Origin: JBDGRJ01 sp042218065
GTDB lineage: Bacteria > Patescibacteriota > Patescibacteriia > Magasanikbacterales > UBA922
DNA: 23,352 nucleotides
Assembly: GCA_042218065.1 (NCBI GenBank)
Contig: JBDGRL010000063.1
Location: forward strand, 1 to 23,352
Direction of reading: 5' to 3'
Shown: positions 15,609-23,352 of the stretch, in pieces
Layout of the letters: each line of letters begins with the position of its first letter
How positions within the stretch are numbered: the stretch's first letter is position 1
Program-made: the position numbers and the translations under genes
Notes under the pieces: generated by a model
What the model was told of the DNA's origin: nothing
Seen by the model: only the letters and a program-made list of their open reading frames with translations
Databases searched by the model: none

Positions 15609-16721
15609 TTATTTGTTATCCTCTGTGTTTGTAGGGGCTTGAAATAGCTTACCCTCACCCTTGGGGTTATAGCCCGATTCAACCTCTGTCCCATCTTCAT
15701 AGCCGTCACCATCTGTATCAGGATCCAATGGGTCAGTTTTCCAGTTTAACACCTCAGCTCCATCTCCCAGACCATCACCATCAGTATCCCAGTTTTTCGG
15801 GTCGGTTCCGATCTCTTTTTCTTTTCTATCCGTTAATTGGTCCTCATCCGTATCGACCTCCTCTCCAAATAGGATTTTGTCTGTCTTAGTGGCTGTCTCT
15901 TTTTGTTGATCGGTAGTAGTTCCTTCTGCAGCTTCTTGGTTTGTTTGTCCTTGTTGTTCATTTTCGGTATTTGCTTGCTCCTCTTGCTTATTTTGTGTAT
16001 CTGACTCTTCTTGTTGTTGTGTTGTATTTGTATTATTTGTGGAGTTAAATTCAGAATTGTTATCCGTACTACCACCGCTAATAAAAGAAGAATAGATCCA
16101 CCATCCTCCTCCGCCTAATATGAGTATAATTAAAATAACACCTACACCTATCATTATCTTTTTGCTAAGTTCAGGCTCAGTAACATCAGAGGACATCTGG
16201 TCAGGCACACCTTGTTGAGGTGCTTGTGCTTGAGACGGCTGTGGGTTTTGCGATCCAGATCCAGCCTGTGAAGGAGACTGCTGATCATTGCCTGAGCTAC
16301 TTGAATCTTTCTTTTCTAGTTTGCCTGCAGCTACTGCTGACCCTCCACTATCAACTCCGGAAAACATATCATCCGGTTCTTCATCCTGGCTTCCTGTTCC
16401 CGATTGTTTAGGTTGAGATTGGTTTTGTTGGCTTTTAGATGATTGATTAGACTGAGGTTTTTTCTGTGTAGGAGGTTGTCCTTTATTTTGATCTTCCGAC
16501 CTCGATCCTTGCTGAGGCTGCTGGTTGGAAGAAGGTTTCTGTCCTTGTTGGTTATACTGATTTGAGTCTGAGTTGGATTCTTCAGGGGGGTTATCAGTAG
16601 ACTTTTGTGGTTGATTTTTGTTTTGCTGAGAAGAGTCTTGGTCCGGTTGTCCTTGATCTTGGTCATCAGTAGGTAAGCTCTGTGGTGGTTCACTTTGTTT
16701 TTGATTGTCGTCATCAAACAT
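15609..16721 (-). CDS. Single-pass membrane protein with Gln/Ser-rich cytoplasmic tail and three TSP3-type Ca repeats
   Basis: The product has 370 residues of unknown function. The N-terminal 185 residues are low-complexity Gln/Ser/Pro/Asn/Asp and almost certainly disordered, opening MFDDDN and containing EEPDDMFSGVD (114-124). A membrane segment at 189-211 is followed by a Gln/Thr/Asn-rich spacer and then three calcium-type units starting at residues 290, 312 and 335 (spacing 22 then 23). It ends ESGYNPKGEGKLF, nearly the same as the ending of the 278-aa neighbour. Overlapping open frames inside the Gln-rich region are by-products of composition. It lies 37 nt after the 278-aa gene and 14 nt before the 458-aa gene. 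Function is not predictable; a surface-to-cytoplasm link is suggested by the topology only. Confidence 0.82.
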   Translation of the reverse strand: MFDDDNQKQSEPPQSLPTDDQDQGQPDQDSSQQNKNQPQKSTDNPPEESNSDSNQYNQQGQKPSSNQQPQQGSRSEDQNKGQPPTQKKPQSNQSSKSQQNQSQPKQSGTGSQDEEPDDMFSGVDSGGSAVAAGKLEKKDSSSSGNDQQSPSQAGSGSQNPQPSQAQAPQQGVPDQMSSDVTEPELSKKIMIGVGVILIILILGGGGWWIYSSFISGGSTDNNSEFNSTNNTNTTQQQEESDTQNKQEEQANTENEQQGQTNQEAAEGTTTDQQKETATKTDKILFGEEVDTDEDQLTDRKEKEIGTDPKNWDTDGDGLGDGAEVLNWKTDPLDPDTDGDGYEDGTEVESGYNPKGEGKLFQAPTNTEDNK

Positions 16722-16758
16722 AATATGTAGTTATTTTTTATGTATTATCTCAAGATTG

Positions 16759-17595
16759 TTAGTTTGTTTCAATCTGCAGCTGACCTTCTCCGGTTGGGCT
16801 GTAACCTGCTGAAACCTCTTCACCGTCAGTGTATCCATCGCCGTCAGTATCCTTTTTGGTTGGATTAGTGCCATAAATGTTGGCCTCCTCACCATCATCT
16901 AAACCATCGCTGTCAGTATCTTTTTGAGTCGGATCTGATAGTCCTAAATCTATCTCTTCTTTGTCATTTAGACCGTCCCCATCGGTGTCTTTTTTTGCTG
17001 GGTTAGTATTGTGCTCGTTTATCTCTACATTATCATCCAAGCCATCCCCGTCAGTATCTACTTTGGTAGGGTCGGATCCATACTCTTGCACCTCTTTTCC
17101 ATCAGAAAGTCCGTCATCATCTGAGTTTTTACTTTTTGGATCAGAATCGTGAATCAAAATCTCTTCGCCATCGCTTAGCCCATCTCCATCCGTATCATTT
17201 TTAGTCGGATCAGTATCATATTTTTCTACTTCTTCTTTGTCACTCAGAGAATCTGCATCGGTATCATGTGTATTCTGATCAGTACCCAACTCTTCCTCTC
17301 TTTTGTTACTTAACCCATCATCATCCAAGTCTTTTGAGTAATACATATTCTTTTCTTTAGCTAATTCTTTTTTTTCTTCTTCTGTCATTTTGGTCAGATC
17401 TATTTTAGGCTCTTCTTTTTTTGCTTTCTTTTCTTGCTCTTCTTTTTGAGTTGTTTTTGTTTGTTTTTGGTCGGTAGTTTTATTTTTTGAGGGTGGTGTG
17501 AAATAAAAATAGTAAGCACCACCGCCTATCAATAACAATACTAAGGCTCCGGTTGCGATTAATATACCAATTGTAGTTTTTTTATTTAGCTGCAT
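16759..17595 (-). CDS. Membrane-anchored protein with eight tandem TSP3-type Ca repeats
   Basis: The product has 278 residues. A short positive N-terminus (MQLNKK) and hydrophobic segment 9-31 anchor it, with the rest outside. A Lys/Glu/Thr-rich spacer (36-85) leads to eight DxDxDG-type units beginning at residues 89, 111, 134, 157, 180, 203, 226 and 249. The first step is 22 residues and all later steps are exactly 23. Each unit has D-x-D-x-D-G-L-x-D-x-x-E followed by a T/S-[DN]-P turn, the pattern of TSP3/OmpA-Ca-type repeats that bind Ca. The last unit has Tyr instead of Leu (DTDGDGYTD) and ends SAGYSPTGEGQL. It follows the giant propeller gene by 10 nt and is probably co-transcribed with it. 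Confidence 0.88.
   Translation of the reverse strand: MQLNKKTTIGILIATGALVLLLIGGGAYYFYFTPPSKNKTTDQKQTKTTQKEEQEKKAKKEEPKIDLTKMTEEEKKELAKEKNMYYSKDLDDDGLSNKREEELGTDQNTHDTDADSLSDKEEVEKYDTDPTKNDTDGDGLSDGEEILIHDSDPKSKNSDDDGLSDGKEVQEYGSDPTKVDTDGDGLDDNVEINEHNTNPAKKDTDGDGLNDKEEIDLGLSDPTQKDTDSDGLDDGEEANIYGTNPTKKDTDGDGYTDGEEVSAGYSPTGEGQLQIETN
16786..17331 (-). repeat. Eight tandem calcium-binding repeat units, 69-nt period
   Basis: This array encodes residues 89-270 of the 278-aa protein. The protein period is 23 residues (22 for the first unit). The DNA units are clearly diverged, so it is an old array with the protein pattern conserved. Confidence 0.85.
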
Positions 17596-17605
17596 TTTGT
17601 GTTAT

Positions 17606-20600
17606 TTAAGGACAACCTAAAATCTTTTGTCCTATCGCGTACTCTTTTATGTTGCAAAATCTGGTTGTTATTTGGCCGTGGCTGTAGCTATCAAGTTCTG
17701 GTCTGTCAGAGTGCTTGCTAAAGTGTCCGTTTACTTTTCTTATTTTGTTTTTTTTCTTATCAAACAATATCTTAAATAAAGTTTTACCTTTCTGGCTTGG
17801 TTTACCATCTACTACTCTGATTTCATAGCCTTCAATCTTTTTATTTTGGTTATTTGTATTCAAAGGTTTTACATTAAACACATGCCAAAATGGTGCCAAG
17901 GGGTTTTTACTACGAAAAGCTTCATTTATCTTAAATCTTAAAGTAGGTTTATACATTGAATGAACAGTGTCTTGGTTTTCATGAAAAGTATATACTAATA
18001 CTTCTATATTTCCATCTTGAAAAGGCTGGATCGGTTTCCCTACCGAACTCACATAAACTGGAATCGTCCTAGGGTCTGGATCCTTAGTTTTTAGAAAACC
18101 AAAGGTAGTAGCTTGAATAGCCCTACTATCCGAAGAGCCTATATTATTAATATGATATTTTAACTTAACTCCTTTTTTAAGAGATATATCTGAGAACGTT
18201 GTGCTAAAACTAGAATGCCAATATTTCCTTTGTCCTTTTATATACATTTCATTTCTTAATTTGTCCTTTCCTTTTTTTCCAGATAAATATCCAATTCTTT
18301 TACTTGAGGTCACAAAAAAATTACTACCGAATTCCCCCATGCTATTTTTTCCAAACTTTTTCCCCTCTTTTTTAGTCCACCGTACAACTACTCTAATTTC
18401 ATTAGGAGGAACAGGAGGAGAAGCTATGACAGTATTTTTTATCGCTCCTTGTTCTCCCTTAACATCATATTCAAATAAATCACCGTATTTACCGTAATTA
18501 CCGGGATTATCGTCTGTATCATTTACGTACTTGTTTTTGTCGTTAATGTTGTTTATAAGATTATGGTTGAATAGAAGCTTATATTCACTTTCTTGATTAT
18601 TATTGTTTAGAGTCCCGCATAATTTGCTGCTTTCTATAGATCTATTGTTATGAGGGGTTACTCCATCGTTCTTGTTTTTAGTTATTATATTCTTATAATC
18701 TGCAGGGTTTACCCACTTAGCACTTTTACCAGCCCCCTTCTGTGAAAAGTAACGAAGCCCTAAGAAAGGACCGGGTTCACCTGAACCACTGTAGTTTTTA
18801 AAGGGGGGGTTCGGTCTGTATAAAGAGATAGTAGCATTCTCTTCTTCTGTTACTTTATTTGCTCCACCTCCTCCGCCAGCACCTCCTCCGCCNNNNNNNN
18901 NNNNNNNNNNNNNNNNNNNNNNNNNNNNNNNNNNNNNNNNNNNNNNNNNNNNNNNNNNNNNNNNNNNNNNNNNNNNNNNNNNNNNNNNNNNNCACCTCCT
19001 CCGCCAGCACCTCCTCCGCCTTTGGGAGAAGCTCTTTTCTTACCCATTCCTGCAAATACTTCAGCATCTGAATTATTTTTACCGCCTACTACATCCATAG
19101 TTTCAGCTACATAAGAGGTGCTTGTTAATAATTTTTTTCGATTTAATTTATTTTTCCCAAGTTTAATAATATCTTTATTTGATAAAGCTGCATAAATGTC
19201 GGGATTCTTCTTTGTACCAGCCACACCTAGATTAATGGGATTAGCAGAAAGCTTATTTGTTGCTGTTTTTTTAAACTTCCCATTATTTATACGAACAATT
19301 TTTTTATTTTCTAACCCTACATAAACAAAATGATTTGCATATTCACCTATCGCTCCTATTGTTTCCGGGGTTGCTGACAAAGACATGTCCTCATATTCAC
19401 TTGGATTATCTTTAAAATCTAACCCAGGTATTTTATATAACTTACCCCCTCTAGCACCCACATAAATCTTACTATAATTTATGGGAAACTGCTGCTGTTT
19501 TACTCCCTTTTCTCCTATAGCTAATGTTGTAGGAGTATTAGATAATGTGATCTCATTATTAGTTCCTACTTCACCAAAATTCTCATCAAATTTTTTGATC
19601 TTTTTATTTTTTAACCCCACAAAAACCCTTCGTTTCTTATTGTTTCTCCCAGTAGCCACCGCCAATGAGGTTGGGGGGGCAGATAGGTCTTTTGATTTTA
19701 GGGTTTTCAGGTTTTTATCCATTCGTATAATTTTATTTTTGTCTTTTAAAGCAACATATATATCAACATTTTTATCTTTCCCCGCTACAGCAATTTCTAC
19801 TGGCGTGCCCGACAATTTAGTTATACTACCTGATGACAAGCCCGAATCTCGCTTAGCCAATTTTTTATTTTTCATCCCTAAATATACACTAGCTTTTGTA
19901 CTAGAATTTGCTATACCAATAGCTTTTACAGCAGAGGGTACCGAAGCCTTAATCTCTTTATTACCTTCTGTAGCTTTTATTACTAATCCCTTCTGTGTTT
20001 TTTTGCCTCTTCTTTGTTTACCACTCTTTACTTTTAAACTTTTAGAAATAGAGTTAGAATTACCTTGGTTGTCAGTTACAGTCAATTTTACTGTGTAAGA
20101 ACCATCACTACTATAGGTGTGAGAAACCTTTTTTCCTGTTGCGTCATTCCCTTTATTCTTCTTGTTATCAAAATCCCACTCTATTTTCTTTATATTTCCA
20201 TCTGGATCTGTGGATAAATCAGTGAAACTAACTTTACGATTTTTCTTTAGAACCCATTTAAAACTAGCCTGGGGTTTAATATTTTTACTTTTCATCCCCC
20301 ACTGAATATTCTTATTTTCATTCCCAGCTATTAAAGGATTCAACACAGAAAGTTTTGGAACAGAGTTATTTCCTTTATATTTCACGCACTCTGTGCAAGT
20401 ATCTTTTAAAGTATTGCACTGATTAGTGCACTGGTACTCACCCTTATCTAAACATGAAACAAACGGGGTATATTTTTTACAAGAACCGATATCAATAACC
20501 TGCATTGTCTGTATTTTTATATTCTTAGTCTCACCAGGATCTAATGTTACTGAAGAAGGGGTGATCTTTTTATTTTTATTTTGATGATTAAAAGTAATTA

Positions 20601-22005
20601 ATACCTGCTGTGGACTTACACTCACTTTAATTACTGAAGCAGTAATTTCTTGAGTTAAGTCAATAACTTTTTCGGCATCCTTTTCTTTAGCTTTGAAAGT
20701 TTCCAGATTATTTCTGCCAAATGTAATTGCTTCTGTTTTTTTACTTCGCTTCTCCCACTTTATAGTTTCAGTTTTTGTGTTTTTTATTTTTGTTTTGCTG
20801 CAGTCACTCTCAGAGCTACATGTCTTTCCGTACCCAGCAGCAAAATTCCAACAATATTTTTCTCCTACCTGTAAATTCTTACTAGTAGAACTTATTACTT
20901 TCCCATCTCTTAACTCACAAGCCTCATATAGTGTATTTCCTTTTTCATCTGTGCCTCTTTTATCAATCTCCGCATTCCCGCAAAACCTCTTCGGGTCCAC
21001 AGTCAAAATATTTTGACAATCAGCAGAACAGTATGTGCAAGACTTGCCGTATTTTGGAGTGCATTTTATTCCATTTTGCTTGCCTTTTTGCTTGCCTTGG
21101 TCACATTTTTCCCCTTGTTCAACCTTTCCATTTCCACATTTTTTTGGACCCTTCTTTGGCTCTGGTGGTTCTATTTTTTTACATTGATTACTGCAGCTGT
21201 CCTCGTTGCTGTTATTGCCGTCATCACACTCTTCTGGCGACTGAACCTCTCCATCTCCACAGAAACCACCTCCGGACTGACAATCTGAAGCACAAGAATT
21301 ATACGTACTTGTAGCATAACTACTACAAGGCTTACTACCGATCTTACCATCAGCAAACAAACATCTGTCTTCATCTTTTACCTTTACGGTATCACAAGCC
21401 TCTAAAGGTCTCCCTTTTTTATTGTAGTCTAACCTCCCGTTTCCGCAATAGGCGGGGTGAGGGGCAGAACACTTTTTTACTTGAGTATCTTTAATAGAAG
21501 TTATATTTAATTTCACTGTTCCGGTACTATCTACTGGGGGCACGTTACCTTGTGGTTTTCCGATTTTTAGTTTTTTACTTGATTTAGATCCTGCACACTG
21601 CCCATACTGCCCATTTAAATTACCATCATCACAGTTTTCATTGCCTTCAATTATCCCATTTCCACAGATTACTTTAGGTTTACATTGTCCTTTGTTCCAC
21701 TTACTACAATCATTTGAACAGGTCTTAATTCGGATCCCAGATTTATTACCACCTATTTTGCAATTTTCTCTTTTTGTAGAACCCAGGGGATCACAAACTT
21801 CCCCTTTCTGAACTGCTCCGTCTCCGCACTGAGGCTTGCTAAATCTATCTAAAGGCACGGATTGATCAAATCTTCTTTCATCTTGAAGGTTGAAAGGGTT
21901 TATAATATCTTCGAGACCTTTATCGGCAGCACCGATCAGTACCACTGCAAACAGTAGTGTAAATAAAGATAGATATTTTTTAATCGAAGCAAAATCAAGT
22001 TTCAT
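17606..22005 (-). CDS. Giant secreted protein: Cys-rich repeats, PKD domain, probable seven-bladed propeller, Gly-rich linker, C-terminal domain (split by assembly gap)
   Basis: The gene is one reading frame interrupted by 100 Ns at 18893-18992. Right of the gap 1004 residues are readable; left of it 428 residues continue in the frame ending at 17606, all open. The apparent stop near 18850 is a frame artefact of the N count. Domains: signal peptide 1-27 (cleavage likely after GAA); Cys-rich DUF4215-like repeats (CGDG/CGNG..E..E.CD at 60, 114, 187, 249, 290, with a variant CGNA at 342); PKD domain about 577-660 (SFTDLSTDPDGNIKKIEWDF, then HTYSSDGSYTVKLTV); six full blades of about 45 residues (705-975, each [IV]Y[VL][GA]..NKKI..), with half-blades at 680-700 and 978-990; a GGGGA linker at the gap; and a C-terminal domain with no recognised motif and no membrane anchor. 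The start has no Shine-Dalgarno sequence and lies 6 nt after the upstream gene. Function unknown; adhesion or surface-layer assembly is a guess. Confidence 0.85.
18863..19020 (-). repeat. Gly-rich 15-nt tandem repeat flanking the assembly gap
   Basis: On the minus strand the unit GGCGGAGGAGGTGCT (Gly-Gly-Gly-Gly-Ala) occurs on both sides of the N run. The 28 bases before the gap (18993-19020) are repeated exactly after it (18865-18892). The true copy number is unknown. Confidence 0.9.
18893..18992. other. Assembly gap of exactly 100 N
   Basis: A run of 100 N is a conventional placeholder for a gap of unknown size. The bases missing must number 2 modulo 3 to keep the surrounding gene in frame, whereas 100 is 1 modulo 3, so any automatic gene call across it is wrong. 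Confidence 0.97.
19036..19989 (-). repeat. Beta-propeller repeat region, about 45-residue period
   Basis: This region encodes residues 673-990 of the giant protein. The recurring pattern is [IV]Y[VL][GA]-x-[KE]NKK[IL]-x-[KR]-[FIM] followed about 20 residues later by LS[AGN].P..[LI].[VA]. Copies open near residues 706, 748, 794, 847, 893 and 937, with a final partial at 982 and an N-terminal partial at 683-700. Confidence 0.7.
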
Positions 22006-22011
22006 GTTATA

Positions 22012-23352
22012 TTATTTGGGCTTCAAGAACTCAAAATCTACATATAGTGTATAATCTTTCGTAGAAGAATTAAACTGATACTCATACATCTTGGAGAAGT
22101 TTGGGTAATGATATGTGGAGCTGACAGGGTTCCAGCAAGTCGCAGGATCTACATCATCGAGATCACCTTTCCCTTTACTGCACCCCACCATCTTATTTAT
22201 GGGATCTACAGGGAACCCAGGCGAGTCTGCTCTGCGGCTCAAAGTTTGCCAAGAAGGCCACTTGCTGTTGGTATAGCTTGGAATGTAAGAACCTGAATCC
22301 ATCGGAATAGCTCCGTCTCTTAGAGCTTTTTGCATCTGTCTTACATCTTTCAGACGCTGCCAATCTCGTTTTAGCTTATCTGTCACATTTGCACAGTAAC
22401 CGTTGGACCAATCTAAATCATTTGAGCCCATCTCTTCAAGCTCCTTAAGTTCTTTTTTGACCTCGCTTTCTTGAGGTAGATCTGCTAAATAGTCATCGTC
22501 ATCCCTCATTTTCTTAAATACCTCATCAACCTGCTTTTTAATACCTACATTTATAGACAAGTTCCCTACTTTTGTTTTTTTAGGTAAGCTTTTTTGTATC
22601 TCATCTCTTTTATTTTTGTAATTCTTAAACCTTTCATTCATCTTTTGTTGGATCAGGTTTGCAGTCGATGTGACAACCTTAGCATGAGCTTTTATATTAT
22701 TAAGCTTTCTAGTAAGACTGTTTATATTACTCTGTATCTTTTTTTTCTTCTTTTTTTCACTTGCTTGTTTCTTTTTATTCCTTTTTTGTTTTATTGCCTT
22801 TTGTTTAAGTGCAATCAACTGACTAAACTCATCCGTATTCAAGATTGCATTAACAGAAGATAATATTTCTTCTCTTTTTTCAGTTTTACCCAAACCGTAT
22901 TGATCTCTACACTGAAAATCGGTATCACAAAGAATATCTACTGTATGTTTCAAATTCTTCTCATACCTCACACTCCATTTACTATCCATATTTGTAGGAT
23001 TATTATTGGAATTAGCCAGACATTTACCCGAACCTTTTAAGTTAGTATTAAATGAAATATTTTGAATTATTCCATCATCACCGGTGAGAATTTTCTTGGA
23101 CTTACTTCTTGCTCCCTGGTTTACACTAAAATGATAAATATTATGATAAAGGGTGTATTCTACTGATCCACTTTGCACATTCGTGGAAGAAACTGAGTTA
23201 AGAGCGCTTATATAGTAATCACTGCCATTAGTAATTCCATTATAACCTTCTACATCTATGCTCCTAAACCCAGCTGCTGATCCAAAATTATCTCGATACC
23301 AGTTTCGCACCTCTTTCTTTTTAGGATTTCGGAAGATTTGAAGCCCTATTGC
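22012..23352 (-). CDS. Large CPR-type surface protein, C-terminal part (5' end outside window)
   Basis: The frame is open from the window end to TAA at 22012-22014. A GTG at 23308-23310 is not a convincing start because 14 more in-frame residues (AIGLQIFRNPKKKE) lead into it, so I treat the gene as truncated. The visible 446 residues include an N-terminal block with SIDVEGYNGITNG and EYTLYHNIYHFSVNQ, a beta-rich region, and a CDTDFQC pair. There is a long Lys-rich helical region (168-260, counted from the GTG) with many consecutive Lys. A Trp-rich C-terminal block has WPSWQTL (351-357), GFPVDPINKMVGC (365-377), DPATCWN (388-394) and MYEYQF (408-413). From memory this block recurs in large secreted proteins of Patescibacteria; I cannot verify this and know no function. 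It lies 6 nt upstream of the giant propeller gene and probably begins the surface operon. Confidence 0.8.
   Translation of the reverse strand, partial: AIGLQIFRNPKKKEVRNWYRDNFGSAAGFRSIDVEGYNGITNGSDYYISALNSVSSTNVQSGSVEYTLYHNIYHFSVNQGARSKSKKILTGDDGIIQNISFNTNLKGSGKCLANSNNNPTNMDSKWSVRYEKNLKHTVDILCDTDFQCRDQYGLGKTEKREEILSSVNAILNTDEFSQLIALKQKAIKQKRNKKKQASEKKKKKKIQSNINSLTRKLNNIKAHAKVVTSTANLIQQKMNERFKNYKNKRDEIQKSLPKKTKVGNLSINVGIKKQVDEVFKKMRDDDDYLADLPQESEVKKELKELEEMGSNDLDWSNGYCANVTDKLKRDWQRLKDVRQMQKALRDGAIPMDSGSYIPSYTNSKWPSWQTLSRRADSPGFPVDPINKMVGCSKGKGDLDDVDPATCWNPVSSTYHYPNFSKMYEYQFNSSTKDYTLYVDFEFLKPK

Noticed and set aside
15833..16717. Overlapping minus-strand open frames within the 370-aa gene
   Set aside because: They are alternative frames of a Gln/Asn-rich low-complexity region, with no start context or recognisable protein features.
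17606..18340. A separate 244-residue gene starting at ATG 18340
   Set aside because: The frame is open upstream through 18892 with similar composition and joins the Gly-Ala linker at the assembly gap, so it is the C-terminus of the giant protein.
18850..18892. C-terminus AEEVLAEEVEQIK after the N run
   Set aside because: It arises only because 100 N shifts the frame. The correct frame reads Gly-Gly-Gly-Gly-Ala followed by NKVTEEENATI.
1..23352. CRISPR arrays, insertion sequences, prophage genes, rRNA or tRNA genes
   Set aside because: No direct-repeat/spacer pattern, transposase or integrase motifs, or RNA gene signatures were found. The only tandem repeats are protein-coding (TSP3 units, Glu-Pro, Gly-Ala, propeller blades).

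Overview
The window is AT-rich and gene-dense, and most likely comes from a Patescibacteria (CPR) genome, probably of the Parcubacteria type. The reasons are compact genes, start codons preceded by A/T-rich leaders with no Shine-Dalgarno sequence, a ybeY-dgkA-ftsA-ftsZ-nrdR block, several membrane-anchored thrombospondin-type-3 (TSP3) calcium-repeat proteins, and a large surface protein of a kind I associate with these lineages. This assignment is inference. Of 18 stop codons, 13 are TAA, 4 TAG and 1 TGA, and no conserved gene has an internal TGA, so the standard bacterial code fits.

Plus strand, 1-4152: the 3' part of a NADAR-family protein, then ung (uracil-DNA glycosylase) and lgt (prolipoprotein diacylglyceryl transferase). 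A spacer follows with three alternating complementary heptamers, then a small acidic helical protein of unknown function and gpmI (cofactor-independent phosphoglycerate mutase). gpmI ends exactly where the converging minus-strand gene ends, with no base between the two stop codons.

Minus strand, 4153-23352, read from right to left: (1) a surface-protein gene cut by the window end; (2) a giant secreted protein with cysteine-rich repeats, a PKD domain, a probable seven-bladed beta-propeller and a Gly-rich linker, whose gene is artificially split by a 100-N assembly gap; (3) three paralogous single-pass membrane proteins with 8, 3 and 2 TSP3-type DxDxDG repeats; (4) ybeY, dgkA, ftsA, ftsZ and nrdR; (5) htrA, pyk and a phosphoenolpyruvate synthase. 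The synthase carries an unusual C-terminal extension: a membrane segment ending in a lipobox-like Cys, a very basic stretch and an extracytoplasmic domain.

Themes: gpmI, pyk and ppsA sit around the PEP node of central carbon metabolism. dgkA, ftsA, ftsZ, lgt and htrA serve the envelope and division. The five surface genes sit directly upstream of the division block in the same direction, with gaps of 6-37 nt, so co-transcription of surface and division genes is plausible. The two most notable observations are the membrane-tethered PEP synthase and the reconstruction of the giant propeller protein across the gap.
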